Origin: Syncephalastrum monosporum B8922
Lineage: Eukaryota > Mucoromycota > Mucoromycetes > Mucorales > Syncephalastraceae
DNA length: 64,000 nt
Direction: 5' to 3'
NCBI GenBank assembly: GCA_000697355.1
Contig: JNEN01001260.1
Location: forward strand, 310,001-374,000
Part shown: piece by piece, positions 11,994 to 22,432 of the stretch
How the letters are laid out: the number at the start of each line of letters is the position of its first letter
Position numbering within the stretch: the stretch's first letter is position 1
Notes under the pieces: generated by a model
The model's database searches: none
What the model was told of the DNA's origin: nothing
What the model saw: only the letters and a program-made list of their open reading frames with translations
Position numbers and translations under genes: made by a program

Positions 11994-13454
11994 ATGACGT
12001 CCTATTCTCGAAATAACGTGGCGAACCCCAACGTTGTGCTGGTCGGTACGCTTGTTGTCGCTGTCAGTACCATTGTCTGCTACAAGTTGTTCTGGGGCGG
12101 TAGTGGCAGCTCCAAACGCACGGCAGGTAAACAAATCAAAATATGCGACGTCGCATAGCAACATTGCGAAGCATACAGGGATAATGACACTGTTTCATTT
12201 AGCTAATGACAAGACGCATTCCCGCGAAATGAAGAGCAGCAAGGCGACTGACAAGGAGGCAGAGCCCATAGCAGCAGAAGCCAAGGAAATGGGAACGTCA
12301 ACCACCCCAGCGGGAACGGTTCCGGTTGTAGCAGCACCAGAGGTGAAACCACCAAAGGATGAAACACAAGAAGAGAAGAAGGAGAGTATGGTGGAGGCGC
12401 GCGAGCAGAAGGGTGCGGCGGTAAAGGAGCCAGAGGACGAGACCCAGCCAGAGGAACAGGAGACACCATCGCAGCAGCCTGCGTTTTCACCGCCACCGTC
12501 GGCGGCTGTTCCTGTTGTTACCACGGATGTCACTGAGAAGCAAAGAGAGCCAGTTACACAGACGTCGGAGGCTGAGGCACCACTGATCAGTACTCCAACG
12601 CCAGAGACTGAAGGTGAAAAGCGGGAGGACGAGGGTCCATGTGACAGCAGCAAAGAGGACGATACTGCTCCTACCCCCGTCGCGTCCTCCAGCACCACTT
12701 CCTCCTCGTCCTCATCTGCTAAGCACACAGCAGAATACCCTCAACCCGCTCCGGTCGATGCTACTGCTTCTGTCCCTACTTCGACTACCACCACCACAAC
12801 GACTGCTACTGCTACCACCAACAACAACGATTTGACCGCGCCCCAGACGGCGGAACCCACGCCTAGAGTGGGCCCCACCGCCATGGCGGAGACGCCCAAC
12901 CATAGAGAAAACAAGAAGGAATTCTGGTCGCCTCAGCCTACCGAAGTCAAGGAATACAGCATCGCCTGGCCTGATATGATGCATTTCCAGCACCAGCATC
13001 ATCATCCCCAACAACAGCAGTATCAAGCGAACTTCCCCGCTATCCATGATAGCTTCTATTCTGTCAACGCGGGTGATGCGGTCGCTGCTCCCGCCGCTCA
13101 ACAGGCACAGCAACGACGATCTGGAAGCGGTCGTCGCGCTGGCAACCGCAAGCAGCGACTGTCGCGCATAGAGATGATCGAGCAGCAAAGACAGTCGTAC
13201 ATCCCACCCATGAAGTCGCGCTGTGATTATTGGCCTACCTGCACTAACAAGAACTGCAAGTTCAGACATCCTGTTAAGCCATGCCGGTAAGATGCAGTCC
13301 TTTCTTCATTCACCTTACTTTTATATCACCGTATGCCCGTCTAATCATCTTTTTTTTTTATTATTATTATTTCTTCCCTTTTAGCGCTGGCGACGCATGT
13401 AGTTTCGGCGATCGATGCATGTTCTTGCACCCCAAAGATTATTATGACCAGTAA
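11994..13454 (+). CDS. Membrane-anchored protein with two C-terminal CCCH zinc fingers
   Basis: A 428-residue protein in three exons (11994-12126, 12203-13286, 13385-13454). The N-terminus has one hydrophobic segment at about residues 14-31 (VVLVGTLVVAVSTIVCYKLF), which looks like a signal anchor. About 300 residues of disordered sequence follow: acidic and P/E/T-rich first, then S- and T-runs, then H/Q-rich. A basic patch (RRSGSGRRAGNRKQR) precedes the fingers. Finger 1 spans CDYWPTC..C..CKFRH with C-x5-C-x4-C-x3-H spacing. Finger 2 is split by the last intron and reads CRAGDAC..CMFLH with C-x5-C-x5-C-x3-H spacing. Such fingers are of the Nab2/ZC3H14 RNA-binding type. Placing them on a membrane protein suggests an RNA tether on a membrane facing the cytosol; this is inference. 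I do not recognise a named orthologue. Confidence 0.8.
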
Positions 13455-13832
13455 TTCCCCTTGCCTTCCCTTTCCCTCCTCCCCGCCCTCTTCAAAAAGT
13501 TTCTGTAGTATACGTTTTGCTTTCACGATGCCCTCTCCTTTTATCAATGGATGCGCAACAAAATAAATTCTTTATATCGGCGCATACCTTTCTTCCATAC
13601 TTCATATTCATTTGCATACAAAACCCTGTGAGTGAACCTCTATTATGCTCTATTATGTAGGGAAGTAGAAATATTTGGTTGGTGTATTGAGGTGTCTGTC
13701 CTATTGACTGAGAAGGCAGGCATCCTCAGGATACGTGAAAGGCGTCTGACTTTATATTTTTTAGGGAATGAAAACTTGAGACAGCAAAGTTGCTCGAATA
13801 ATACATACACACATACACTCACCCATTCTGAA
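13455..13832. other. Intergenic DNA, CCCH gene to prefoldin 2
   Basis: Untranslated ends and a short promoter. No coding region supported. Confidence 0.5.
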
Positions 13833-14402
13833 ATGTCAAACAAGAAACCGTCTGAGGCTGAGCTTACACAACTGGTAACATATAACACGCCCCGGATGAC
13901 TTTGTTCTCAAGTGCAGGATCCTGTATAGTACAACAAGTACAAGAATGAGCTGCAGCAAGTGGCCCAGAAAATAGGCGAACTCGAATCAGAAGTTGAGGA
14001 ACACAAGTGAGTCGGCTCATCTAGTAGACTAGGATATAATCCAGTTGCCTCGCTCCAGCCAGCTCTTTATTCATCGTTGATCTATGTTTATCAAAATAGG
14101 CTCGTGATTGACAGCATTTCCCCACTCGATCCTGATCGCAAGTGTTTCCGAATGGTTGGTGGCGTGTTGGTGGAACGGACTGTACGCGAAGTGCTGCCAG
14201 CGCTTGAGACCAACTTTAACGGCGTAAGTGGATACACTGACGCGTCCTTTTCTTCCGCGTCCTTTTCTTCCGCGTACTTAGAACCGTCTGTCTTGTCTAG
14301 ATCAAGCAAGTCATTGAATCATTACTGCAGTCCTACAAGCGGAAAGAGACAGAATTCCAAGAGTTTCAAAAGAAGTTCAATATCCAGGTCGTTGCCAAAT
14401 AA
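13833..14402 (+). CDS. PFD2: Prefoldin subunit 2 (Gim4)
   Basis: A beta-type subunit of the hexameric cytosolic prefoldin chaperone, which hands unfolded actin and tubulin to the TRiC/CCT chaperonin. It has 114 residues in four exons (13833-13874, 13930-14006, 14100-14223, 14301-14402; joined length divides by three). The N-terminal helix reads YNKYKNELQQVAQKIGELE. The central beta hairpin holds DPDRKCFRMVGGVLVERTV, the block that identifies subunit 2. The C-terminal helix ends EFQKKFNIQVVAK. Length and domain layout are normal. Intron 3 carries a small direct repeat (GCGTCCTTTTCTTCC twice at about 14241-14270), probably a harmless slippage product. Confidence 0.95.
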
Positions 14403-14506
14403 ATCGATCCTCTCTTATTAGTGTCACCTCTCCCAGCACGTACGTTCGCTCGAGTTCTCTGTCCATTCATGTCGAGCTCCGTGCACGAGTGATATCCGGT
14501 CCTTTT

Positions 14507-14945
14507 CTACCTATATATTACCGGCTGGGTTCCCCATTGCCAACGCAAGTGTGCTTTTGGAACCTGGATTGGTTCATGCGCCACCGCCTGGACCTCGGTC
14601 GATGGATGTGGAGGATGCTGTGCAGAGAATGCATTCTCAGAAGGATAGCCCAACGCTAGCACCGTCGATCGCGGGCAAATGGCCAGGACTCTTAGCAGGA
14701 TGCTGTCCGGATCAAGTTCAACCACGTCCTTATTATAGATTCTAGGTTTCGTCTCGCTAAGGTATCAGAATAGCTTACATCGAAGGCAGGAACTGCACCA
14801 AGATAATGCCTCTGCGATCGGGTCATATTTCTTTGTCTGTTTATTCAGCAGCACACCCTCCAATTTGAGACGCATGTTAGTACCGAAGGGAGAACTAGGA
14901 ATCAAACCAGGGCATCTCAGCCGGTTATTCTGACGATTGCTTGTT
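14507..14945 (-). pseudogene. Possible degenerate coding remnant, unknown family
   Basis: On the minus strand one frame stays open for about 145 codons apart from a single TGA. Upstream of it the frame reads MRLKLEGVLLNKQTKKYDP and then a cysteine cluster, CSSCLRC. Downstream it reads VVELDPDSILLRVLAICPRS and ends near QWGTQPVIYR. The amino-acid mix is protein-like, unlike the low-complexity chance frames around it. No intron of reasonable size removes the TGA, so if real it is a broken gene or element. I do not recognise the family. Confidence 0.3.
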
Positions 14946-15684
14946 CAAATATGACTTTTGACTGCGCTCCATTTTTGGCTATATGTCTACATTGTACTTT
15001 TCCGTGCCGCTTATTTGTGCCTTGATACACAAGTGCGTCCGCGCGTAGAAGTCTTCTCATCCCTGTCTATGGTATAAGAGTTATTACCTTCTTGAGTCCT
15101 CACTCGATGTCACATCGACACGTCGTAGACAATTGCAGCGAAAAAAAATTGATCGCCTACGTGACTGATTGTGGTGCCCCGGTCAATACTAATGCACACA
15201 TGCATGCAGCATCCCGGGGCTGGTACGTATTATGGTGTGACTGAAAGCAAAGCCTGCAGGAATAACGTCGGACAACAGCTTTTTATCAACCTCATCGAAT
15301 GCAATTGACTGCACCTCCTGCGCGTGACCGGACCTGCATCTCCCGTTGCTTTGCTATACTCTTTATCTGTTTGAATCATCCACTAGCAGCCACAGGTCCA
15401 CTTTATCTGCTTAAAACAATTTTATCACATCTAAACCGCAAATACGTCTATCCAACAAGGAGTCCAGTCAAAGAGCTATCAATTGAGTAGGCCTTTGTGT
15501 GCATAGAGAGATTCTTCTTTGTTGGGAAACTTTGTAAGACAGGGATGTGCAGTAGCCTTCCTTTCGTGTGAGTGATTTCTTGAAGCAAAGAGCTTGCAAA
15601 TTGCCGTGTTACTTACACGTGTGCTACGCCCACTTTTGCGCGATTCACATTCACGTGGCGCGGAAGTGCTACGCGTGCCGTTCC

Positions 15685-15685
<1 letters not shown>

Positions 15686-15727
<42 letters not shown>
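15686..15727. repeat. 42-base A homopolymer
   Basis: An uninterrupted run of 42 A residues about 110 bases before the MIT protein start. The exact length is uncertain because sequencing and assembly handle homopolymers poorly. Confidence 0.85.
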
Positions 15728-15729
<2 letters not shown>

Positions 15730-15834
15730 AAAGGGATGGAGTCGTTCCGAGCCCCTCGCGGTCCTTCCAGCTCCCCTTGTTTCCCTCTTTCTTTTCCCTT
15801 TACACTCTTTGTTTACACCTTCATTTCTCCACCT

Positions 15835-16953
15835 ATGCCTGGTATCATCTCGACCGTCATATCTCAGGCAGACAAGTTACCCATTGTTGGTGGTCCTATT
15901 GGCCAAGCAACTGCTGCTTGGTTACCTGGATACTCTACAGGATCGGGTGGCAAAAGTTTCGAGCAAGGTGACGTTGTGAGTTACCGCCTCAGCACAACAT
16001 CTTCGATGCGTGTTCCTCCCCCACCACCGTACGAAAAAGTTGTCGCCGTGTCCAAAAATTCAAATAGCCCTCGCCTGATGAGCAAGCTGACAAACTACTT
16101 ATGGTCCAGTAATGATATTCATGCGCATCAAGCAAACAATGGTATTGCTCTGGTTGACAAACAACAAGTGGAGCAAGGTGTCACCTTGCTCAATGTGGCG
16201 ACGGAAATGGATCACTCTGGAAACCATCAAATGGCTATGGAGCTCTATATGATGGGTTTGGACCGGGTCATTGCTGCTCTTCCAAGTACGTCTTTTCTTT
16301 GCTTCGAGTAAACACGCACCCATCAAGTTGCACATAGAGAGCAGTAGAAACTAACATGCATGTCTTTTTTTATATTACTGGGTCTAAAGTTGATATGGAT
16401 GCCAGCGCAAAACGGGCTCTGGAAAGCAAGCTCATGGAATTCAAAGAAAGTAAAGCCCTGGAACTCGAGCCGACCCGTACGTCTCCATCACTTCAAGAAC
16501 TGCCCCATTCTGAACAAGAAGACGGCCACGAAAGAGCAACCAAACATGCCGCCTCTTCTTTTACGGCTACACTGTCTGGATTGCTCGTCGATTCACTTGT
16601 ATACAGCGCAGTAGCCTTGAAGCGCAGCCCGGTTCCAGGTGCGCTCGCCGATAATAGTAACAATAATCTGAAACTCATTCATCGTGTCATATGTCCCCCT
16701 AGATGTTCTTGCCACCGCCATCACATATGCCAAAACAGGTCTTCTCATGGTCGACGACACATGCCATATCCGTCAGCGTACATGGGAATTCGCATCTCAT
16801 GGCCTGGCTAAAGCTGCGGAGCTCGACCAGCAATATGAAGTGCAACACATGATGACAGAAGCCCTCTATGCTGCATGTCACGCCCTCGTGAAGGCTAGCA
16901 TGGCGTATGCTGAAACACCAGGATATTTGGAATCTCGACGACATAAAAAATAA
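15835..16953 (+). CDS. MIT-domain protein
   Basis: A 316-residue protein in three exons (15835-16285, 16390-16638, 16703-16953). The central domain (residues about 105-170) begins QGVTLLNVATEMDHSGNHQMA and ends in an MDASAKRALESKLMEF helix. This is the three-helix MIT fold that binds the C-terminal tails of ESCRT-III subunits, as in Vps4 and spastin. No ATPase or protease domain follows. The C-terminal half is helical (ATAITYAKTGLLMVDDTCHI and onward), which suggests an adaptor acting at endosomes. The ATG at 15835 was chosen because the frame upstream, from another ATG at 15736, is a C/T-rich stretch that reads like leader. Partner and exact role are not visible. Confidence 0.75.
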
Positions 16954-18915
16954 CTACATGTAGCTGTCGTTAAAGTTGCCACGCTCTTTCATATGAAAAG
17001 AGGAAATGCATGCAAAATACCCTTCTTGTTTCATGTTAATATCCGCCCTCCGACGTCATTTTATTAATGTACTATCCATCACAAGCATCCCATATCACAT
17101 TCCTTGACATTTATCACCTTACAAAGTCTACTATATAAAAGCTTTCAAGGTATATAGATACATATATATTAAATATAGCGATATACCTTACATCAGTTCT
17201 TCTAAATGCCGAGCGTGAGCATAAATTACATAAGCGGTGGTTGCAATGTAACAGCAAGTCAAATTTCCCAAACAAGTAACAAGCCCAAATTACAAATGTA
17301 AGAAACTTCATATGTATATGACAAACAGTAAGACTGAGCGCCTGGTTTGTGAGGGGTATATACCTAATTTTTTCTCTCTCTGATTTGGCAACGACTGGAT
17401 AGATGACGCTGCATCCAAATGATGACCTTAGCTTCTGTAGATACTATCGATTGCCAAGTCGTGGGAAAAGCACATTCATGCTACCTGCAGCAGCATGAGA
17501 TGAAATAAATCGGCTATATACACCCTGGCGTTCTGTCAAAGTTTAGTACTTCGAGCTAGCAATGTCGCACTGATCGAAATTCTTGTCGATGATTACTCTA
17601 AATTTGTTCCGTATCTTCAGAGCTACACGTAACAGTTCAACGTGAGGCACCCTATTTTCAAAAAATAAGGACAGTGTGAACGTGTTTTCCGCGAGATATC
17701 AAAATATCGGGTCGTTCAGCCTCATCACAGACAGAGCAAGAAACCTCTTCATTCGGAAACCCCTCGCGACGATCCTTATCTTATTTGTCGACTTGAATAC
17801 GGCTGTAGCCAACCGAGGAGCGACGTATCTTGCATGTCAGTGTAAGCGGCTGGCACCGGGGTCGTCGATACGCGCTCACGGCACGTTGGCCGCTGTCTCA
17901 CCTGGGATAAATAGATTCTTGAGCCACAGTTTCAAATATCGTCTACAGATCCTTACCGGTGGGATTGGAATAGAGAGGAGGAAGAGCAGAGTTAAAGTGA
18001 GAAAGCAATTGAACTCACATTTGTTTTATAGGCATGAAACTGTCTCACTACTACGGGCAGAGGGAGGACACAAGCGGGCAAGGGAAAAAGACAAAGTGAG
18101 AAAATAGGAGGTGAAAATAGAAAGAAAACAGCAAGCCAAATATACACCCGAAAAAGGTTGTTTAGTGCCCAGCATCATGTACTCTCTCCGCGACGCCTTA
18201 CTTTCGTGCACATCGGTGCAGTTGGGACGGGCAAACGATGGCAGCGAGACTTCGGAGAACGCATCAGTCTACGTTATGCTTATTCGTTTGTACTATAACC
18301 ATAATTCTTTTGTACGTACTTATCAGAAAAGACTTTGACCAGAGTAAAGAAAGCAAATGTAGACTCACATGCGATTGCATGAAACTCAGGGAGTATTTTT
18401 CGCGTTCCAAAGAATTCATGGGCTTACTTCGAAGAAGATGGTCTTCTCCTTGCCCTTTCCGCATACCTAGCGCCGCCGACGTCCTCCTCCTGGAAGCCCA
18501 TAATCCTACCCAGTCCACCACATAATCCACTTCGCTCCTCTTTTTGTAGCATGGGTTTTCAACGGCAATTCTCCCCACACTCGGCTGTGAGAGAACTGCG
18601 AATTGCCTTGAGGCCATTGCATCTCTAATTCCTAGGTCAGCTATATGATAAACATTTTGAACTATGAAGATAGATACTGTTTCTGGTTACGCTGCCGAGG
18701 CATGGCTGAACTGGAACCGTGAATACATATGGCCCGAACATATATCTTATTTGAGATAATCCCTTACTTATTACATGATACGTGAGTAACAGGCAGGGGG
18801 ATATGCATGCTCGGGGACTGCACAAGAAATAGGGGTCACGCGCTTTCACTTAAAAGAGCTGGGATCTGCGCATCTTTCCTCGAAATTCAGTCAAGCGCCC
18901 GGCGTCCATACCCTG
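16954..18915. other. 2-kb gene gap with repeat copy A
   Basis: AT-rich DNA without a supported gene. The stretch 17841-18385 is related to 52603-53366 and is listed as a dispersed repeat. The right end (18620-18915) is promoter for the MFS gene. Confidence 0.55.
17841..18385 (+). repeat. Dispersed repeat, copy A
   Basis: Related to copy B at 52603-53366 in the same orientation. Exact shared words include GTCGATACGCGCT (17864) and CCACAGTTTCAAATAT (17924), followed by a diverged purine-rich block, and TACGTACTTA at about 18313. Order and spacing match for the first 130 bases; copy B is about 170-220 bases longer in the middle. No terminal repeats or recognisable protein were seen. It is probably a decayed mobile element of unknown class. 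Confidence 0.6.
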
Positions 18916-20985
18916 ATGCCAAAAGAAAGACCTTCAGTCATAATGACTGATGGAAGGAATAACACCTCTAATGTGATTGTCAACCCGTCAACAGGTGATA
19001 AGCTCAAGAACGAGGATCTACACAGTACGAGCGATTATGATCCGGAAGTCGGTGTCGGTTCGGAAAGCGACAACTGCAAAGAAGATAAAATCTATGAGAC
19101 ACCATTTAGTGTCTTTTCAGAATCGTGGAAGACATCGATTGTCTGCATCACAGCATTCACCTCAGCATTGCCTCTGTTGACCAATCTGAGCTACATGCCA
19201 GCCTTGAATATGATTAGCTCAGTATGTAGGAGAGAGGATGAAATCGCCAACAGATTGAATAATAATGTATGTTATATGGTATAGGATTTCAAAGTACCTG
19301 TTGCCATTGTCAATGTGGTCTCTGCAACATACACGATTGGCTCCTCCATCAGCCCTTTGATTATGGGTCCTATCAGCGATAGCTGGGGCCGAAGACCGGT
19401 GTATGTCGTCGTTCTTGTAATCTATGTGGCGGCAAGTTCAGGGGCGGCCGTAGCAAAGCAAATCTGGCAGCTATCAATGATGATAATCCTTCAGGGGTTT
19501 TCCGATTCGTCGACTTTGCCACTCTGTATGTATCAACATTATGTACTCTGACATATGCTAATGTCACTCATTCTATACCAAACGCTTAGGTGACGGCGTC
19601 TTGAGTGATATCGCTTTACCTGCAGAGTAAAGTATGGCTTGATTTGTCGATCATAAGATCTCATGTCTTTTGCTCCATTATGTATGTCACCAGACGAGGA
19701 AAATATGCACTTCTATTTACCATTGGACGTATGATAATCCCCTTGACCGGTCCTGTTATAGGCGGTGTAATCACACAGATTGTCGGTTGGAGGCAAGTAA
19801 TCAAACTAACGACTTCTATTTCATGAGCTAGCATTGCTAATGTATGTATATATATATATAGATGGGTGTTTGCGTTACTGGCAGCAGCCGGATTCGTATG
19901 CCTCATTGTTGTAGGCGTAGTCGTCCCAGAAACGTTACGGGCCATTGTAGGCAACGGAAGTGGGCGCAGTAGATTTCCGAGCCTGGTACAGCTCATACAG
20001 AAAAGTCGAAATCGGAAGCGCACTGACTTTGATGCTCAAATAACGAAAGCAAACGATACCACTGTTGCACCCACCCGACGTCCTATAAAATTGACACAGT
20101 CTCTTCGCTTTTACCTGGAAGCAGACACTCTTTGCGTGCTCATTCATTATGGGCTTCAGTTCGGAGTCAGCATGAGTGTTTCCATAGCACTGTCTACCCT
20201 TTTCCAAAGCGCTTACGGTCTCAACGAGATTCAGACTGGCCTTGCTCTTCTCAGCCGACAAGTGGGCGCTATTCTCGGTGTTATTGTGCATTCTAGAATC
20301 CTTGATCGACAATACTCTCGTGTGTCACGCCAATACGACGAACCTTCCCGAACTGACCGCGACCAAGATAACAGCAGAAAGCTCAAGATGAGAGAAGCAA
20401 ATTACGTTGCGCCCGACTTCCCTATTTTTCAAGCTCGTCTAGGGCACATATGGCATGAGATTGTCCTGACTCAGATAATCACTATCGTATGCGGCTGGTG
20501 CATTTACATCAAAGCGCACCTGTCCATCATTCTGGCTCTCCAACTTGTTTGTAAGTCTGATGGTATGTTTGGGAAGTAAATTGAAGCACTAAACGGAGCT
20601 CGTTATGTAGGTTCTTTCTCACTATATGGATTTTACATGTCCATGGACGTCTTGCTGGTTGACCTGCATCCTGGAAAGGGAGCTTCTATTTCTGCAGCCG
20701 CTAACCTTGCCCGCTGCGTCTGCAGGTATGTCCTGACCAAGTACGACATCTCTTACTGAATGTATATGGTGTAGTTCATTGTTTATTGAGACTGTGGAGC
20801 TGGGCTTTCAGGCAATTGGCATCGGTTGGACTTTCACCACGTTCTCACTTATTCTTATACTGTCCAACATTTTGCTGCTGCTACTGCTCAAGTGTGGGCC
20901 GCAGTGGCGTGCTAAAAGACTCGAAAAAGAAGAAGAGGCCCAAGTGGCCAATACAATACCAGAAACTACAACGTCTTGTACATAA
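18916..20985 (+). CDS. MFS transporter, DHA1 drug:H+ antiporter type
   Basis: A 12-helix major facilitator of 565 residues in seven exons (18916-19221, 19285-19525, 19590-19626, 19694-19792, 19862-20550, 20611-20725, 20775-20985). The N-terminal 75 residues are polar. Helices then start at SIVCITAFTSALPLLTNLSY. The motif between helices 2 and 3 is GPISDSWGRRP, the MFS motif A. The QGFSDSSTLPL..GVLSDIA block and GPVIGGVITQIVGWRW (motif C region) place it with the DHA1 family, as in Qdr and Tpo-like plasma-membrane exporters of drugs and polyamines. A cytosolic loop of about 90 residues divides the halves. Intron 4 (19793-19861) needs a GC donor (AG|GCAAGT) to keep frame. A second in-frame ATG at 18943 is an alternative start. 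Substrate unknown. Confidence 0.88.
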
Positions 20986-21146
20986 AAAAACTATAATAAC
21001 TGCTGTAACTGAAGGATAGAAATAAAATTCGCAAAGCGGTAAAAGCTTCTGCAGAGCAGACGAATATCGCTGAGCTGAGTGTTATTTGGCTTGCCGCGAA
21101 TTCCAACTTTGCACTTTGTACACTTGTTTGAAAGTTCATAAGCACC

Positions 21147-22071
21147 ATGGCTCTCGAACCACGCGAAGTTGTCTATTGTGGCAGTAAGTCTATACAGATC
21201 CAAGGTCGGCATTTTCCTCATGCATGTTGGTAGTTTGCACAATGCCTGTCGAGGTATGTAGGATGAAATCCAGTGCCGGTGATTCCAGTTTTGATTGAAC
21301 GCGTCCATGTCTTAGTACTGTGAGTTCAGTGGTACGCAGGGCAAATGCAAGTCCTGGTTGCAGAAGAATCACGATGATCTGTACGAGAGAATCTACGGCG
21401 ATGGTACAGGTTAGTTCAATGATTGGTAGATCGCCTATGACTCCTATTATCTGGGCGGTGCACACTAACAGCCTTTTTTTCCCCCCGTAAAAAACAAAAA
21501 GCTGTCGCTGAAGTAACAGAGAAGGTCGCACAAGTGACGGTGGACACTTCGGAAGGCCGTTCAGATCGCACCGTTGTTAAGGATAAGTCGGCCAAGCTTG
21601 AGGCCAAGCTCGAACGTGAAAACCAAAAGAAGAAGGCAAGGGACAGTACGGATATGCGGGAAAGAAAGGGACTCACATGTATGTATATAGTCATCACGAG
21701 TGACGGTCAAGCGTGTGGAGCGAACCAAGAGAAAATGCATCACCATTGTGCATGGCCTCGAGATATTCGAAGTGGACCTGAAGAAAGCAGCCAAAATGTT
21801 TGCTAACCGATTCGCATGCGGATCGTCGGTCGCAAAGAACAACCAGAATCAGGATGAAATTGTCGTCCAAGGCGACTTTTCTGCTGAAGTTGAAGAGCTG
21901 ATCCTGAAGACATGGCCGCAGGTGAGCCCCTTTCACAAAAAAAAAAAAAAAAAAAATTAAATGAAAAATGAATGGTACGAAAGAGAGAGAGACTCATTTA
22001 ATGTAATTTAGGTACCGGAGGATAACATTGACCTCGTTGAAGAGACGAAAAAGAAGAAGAGCAGCGGTTAA
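21147..22071 (+). CDS. TMA22: Density-regulated protein homologue (DENR/Tma22)
   Basis: With its partner MCT-1/Tma20 this protein recycles 40S subunits and supports re-initiation by releasing deacylated tRNA. The N-terminus has the zinc-binding region YCGICTMPVEYCEF..GKCKSW, whose four cysteines lie at about residues 11, 14, 20 and 28. A lysine-rich linker follows (KLEAKLERENQKKK). The C-terminal SUI1/eIF1 fold spans VERTKRKCITIVHGLEIFEV to PEDNIDLVEE, with the family block KMFANRFACGSSV. About 190 residues, at least five exons, all GT..AG. One intron contains a run of about 20 A residues near 21940 and another a T7-C6 run near 21475. The lysine-rich end KKKKSSG is usual for the family. Confidence 0.93.
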
Positions 22072-22432
22072 TGCGGGTCAAAATTACGGGCATGGCTAGC
22101 GACAGATGGCTGCTCTTCTTTATATTGTTTGTTATAGCATAGGCTTTTTTGTTCTATTTCTGCATTGCTCTGTTTCTGATTGAATAATACCTTTTTGGAG
22201 AGGAGAGAGCACGGTTAAGATGCCTCCTCACTGCACTTTTCTTTTCAGGGAAGGACATGGCGGGTATTGAGCAGACGATCCAATATGTCTCGTGTAACCA
22301 TGCCCTCTGGGAAGAAAAACTTGGAGACAGCACCACACCACACCACTTGTTCGTTCCTCATCTCATTATTCTTGCCCAACCCACCTCCTCCTTCCTTTCC
22401 TTACCACTTCCACTCCTTCCATTCCTGCCAGC
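22072..22432. other. Intergenic DNA, TMA22 to syntaxin
   Basis: 3' flank of TMA22 and C/T-rich promoter and leader of the syntaxin gene (22340-22430). Nothing else supported. Confidence 0.5.

Larger units (their letters stand above)
14403..15834. other. Gene-poor gap with antisense relic and poly(A) tract
   Basis: This 1.4-kb gap separates prefoldin 2 and the MIT gene. It contains a broken minus-strand reading frame at about 14507-14945 and a 42-base A tract at 15686-15727, both listed separately. A pyrimidine-rich leader (15770-15830) runs up to the MIT start. No other gene is supported, and no tRNA fold was found. Confidence 0.5.

Noticed and set aside
14881..14955. tRNA-like T-loop (GGTTTGATTCC) on the minus strand
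   Set aside because: The T stem does not pair and no acceptor partner lies at the right distance.
17676..18107. Open frame of 143 codons overlapping repeat copy A
   Set aside because: The matching frame is not open in copy B, so it is not a conserved element protein.
17841..18385. Repeat-induced point mutation as cause of copy A/B divergence
   Set aside because: Some sites show C to T or G to A in copy B, but other parts show changes in both directions, so there is no clear RIP signal by eye.
4613..20985. Secondary-metabolite cluster around the P450 and MFS genes
   Set aside because: No synthase, terpene cyclase or tailoring set; the genes between are housekeeping types.
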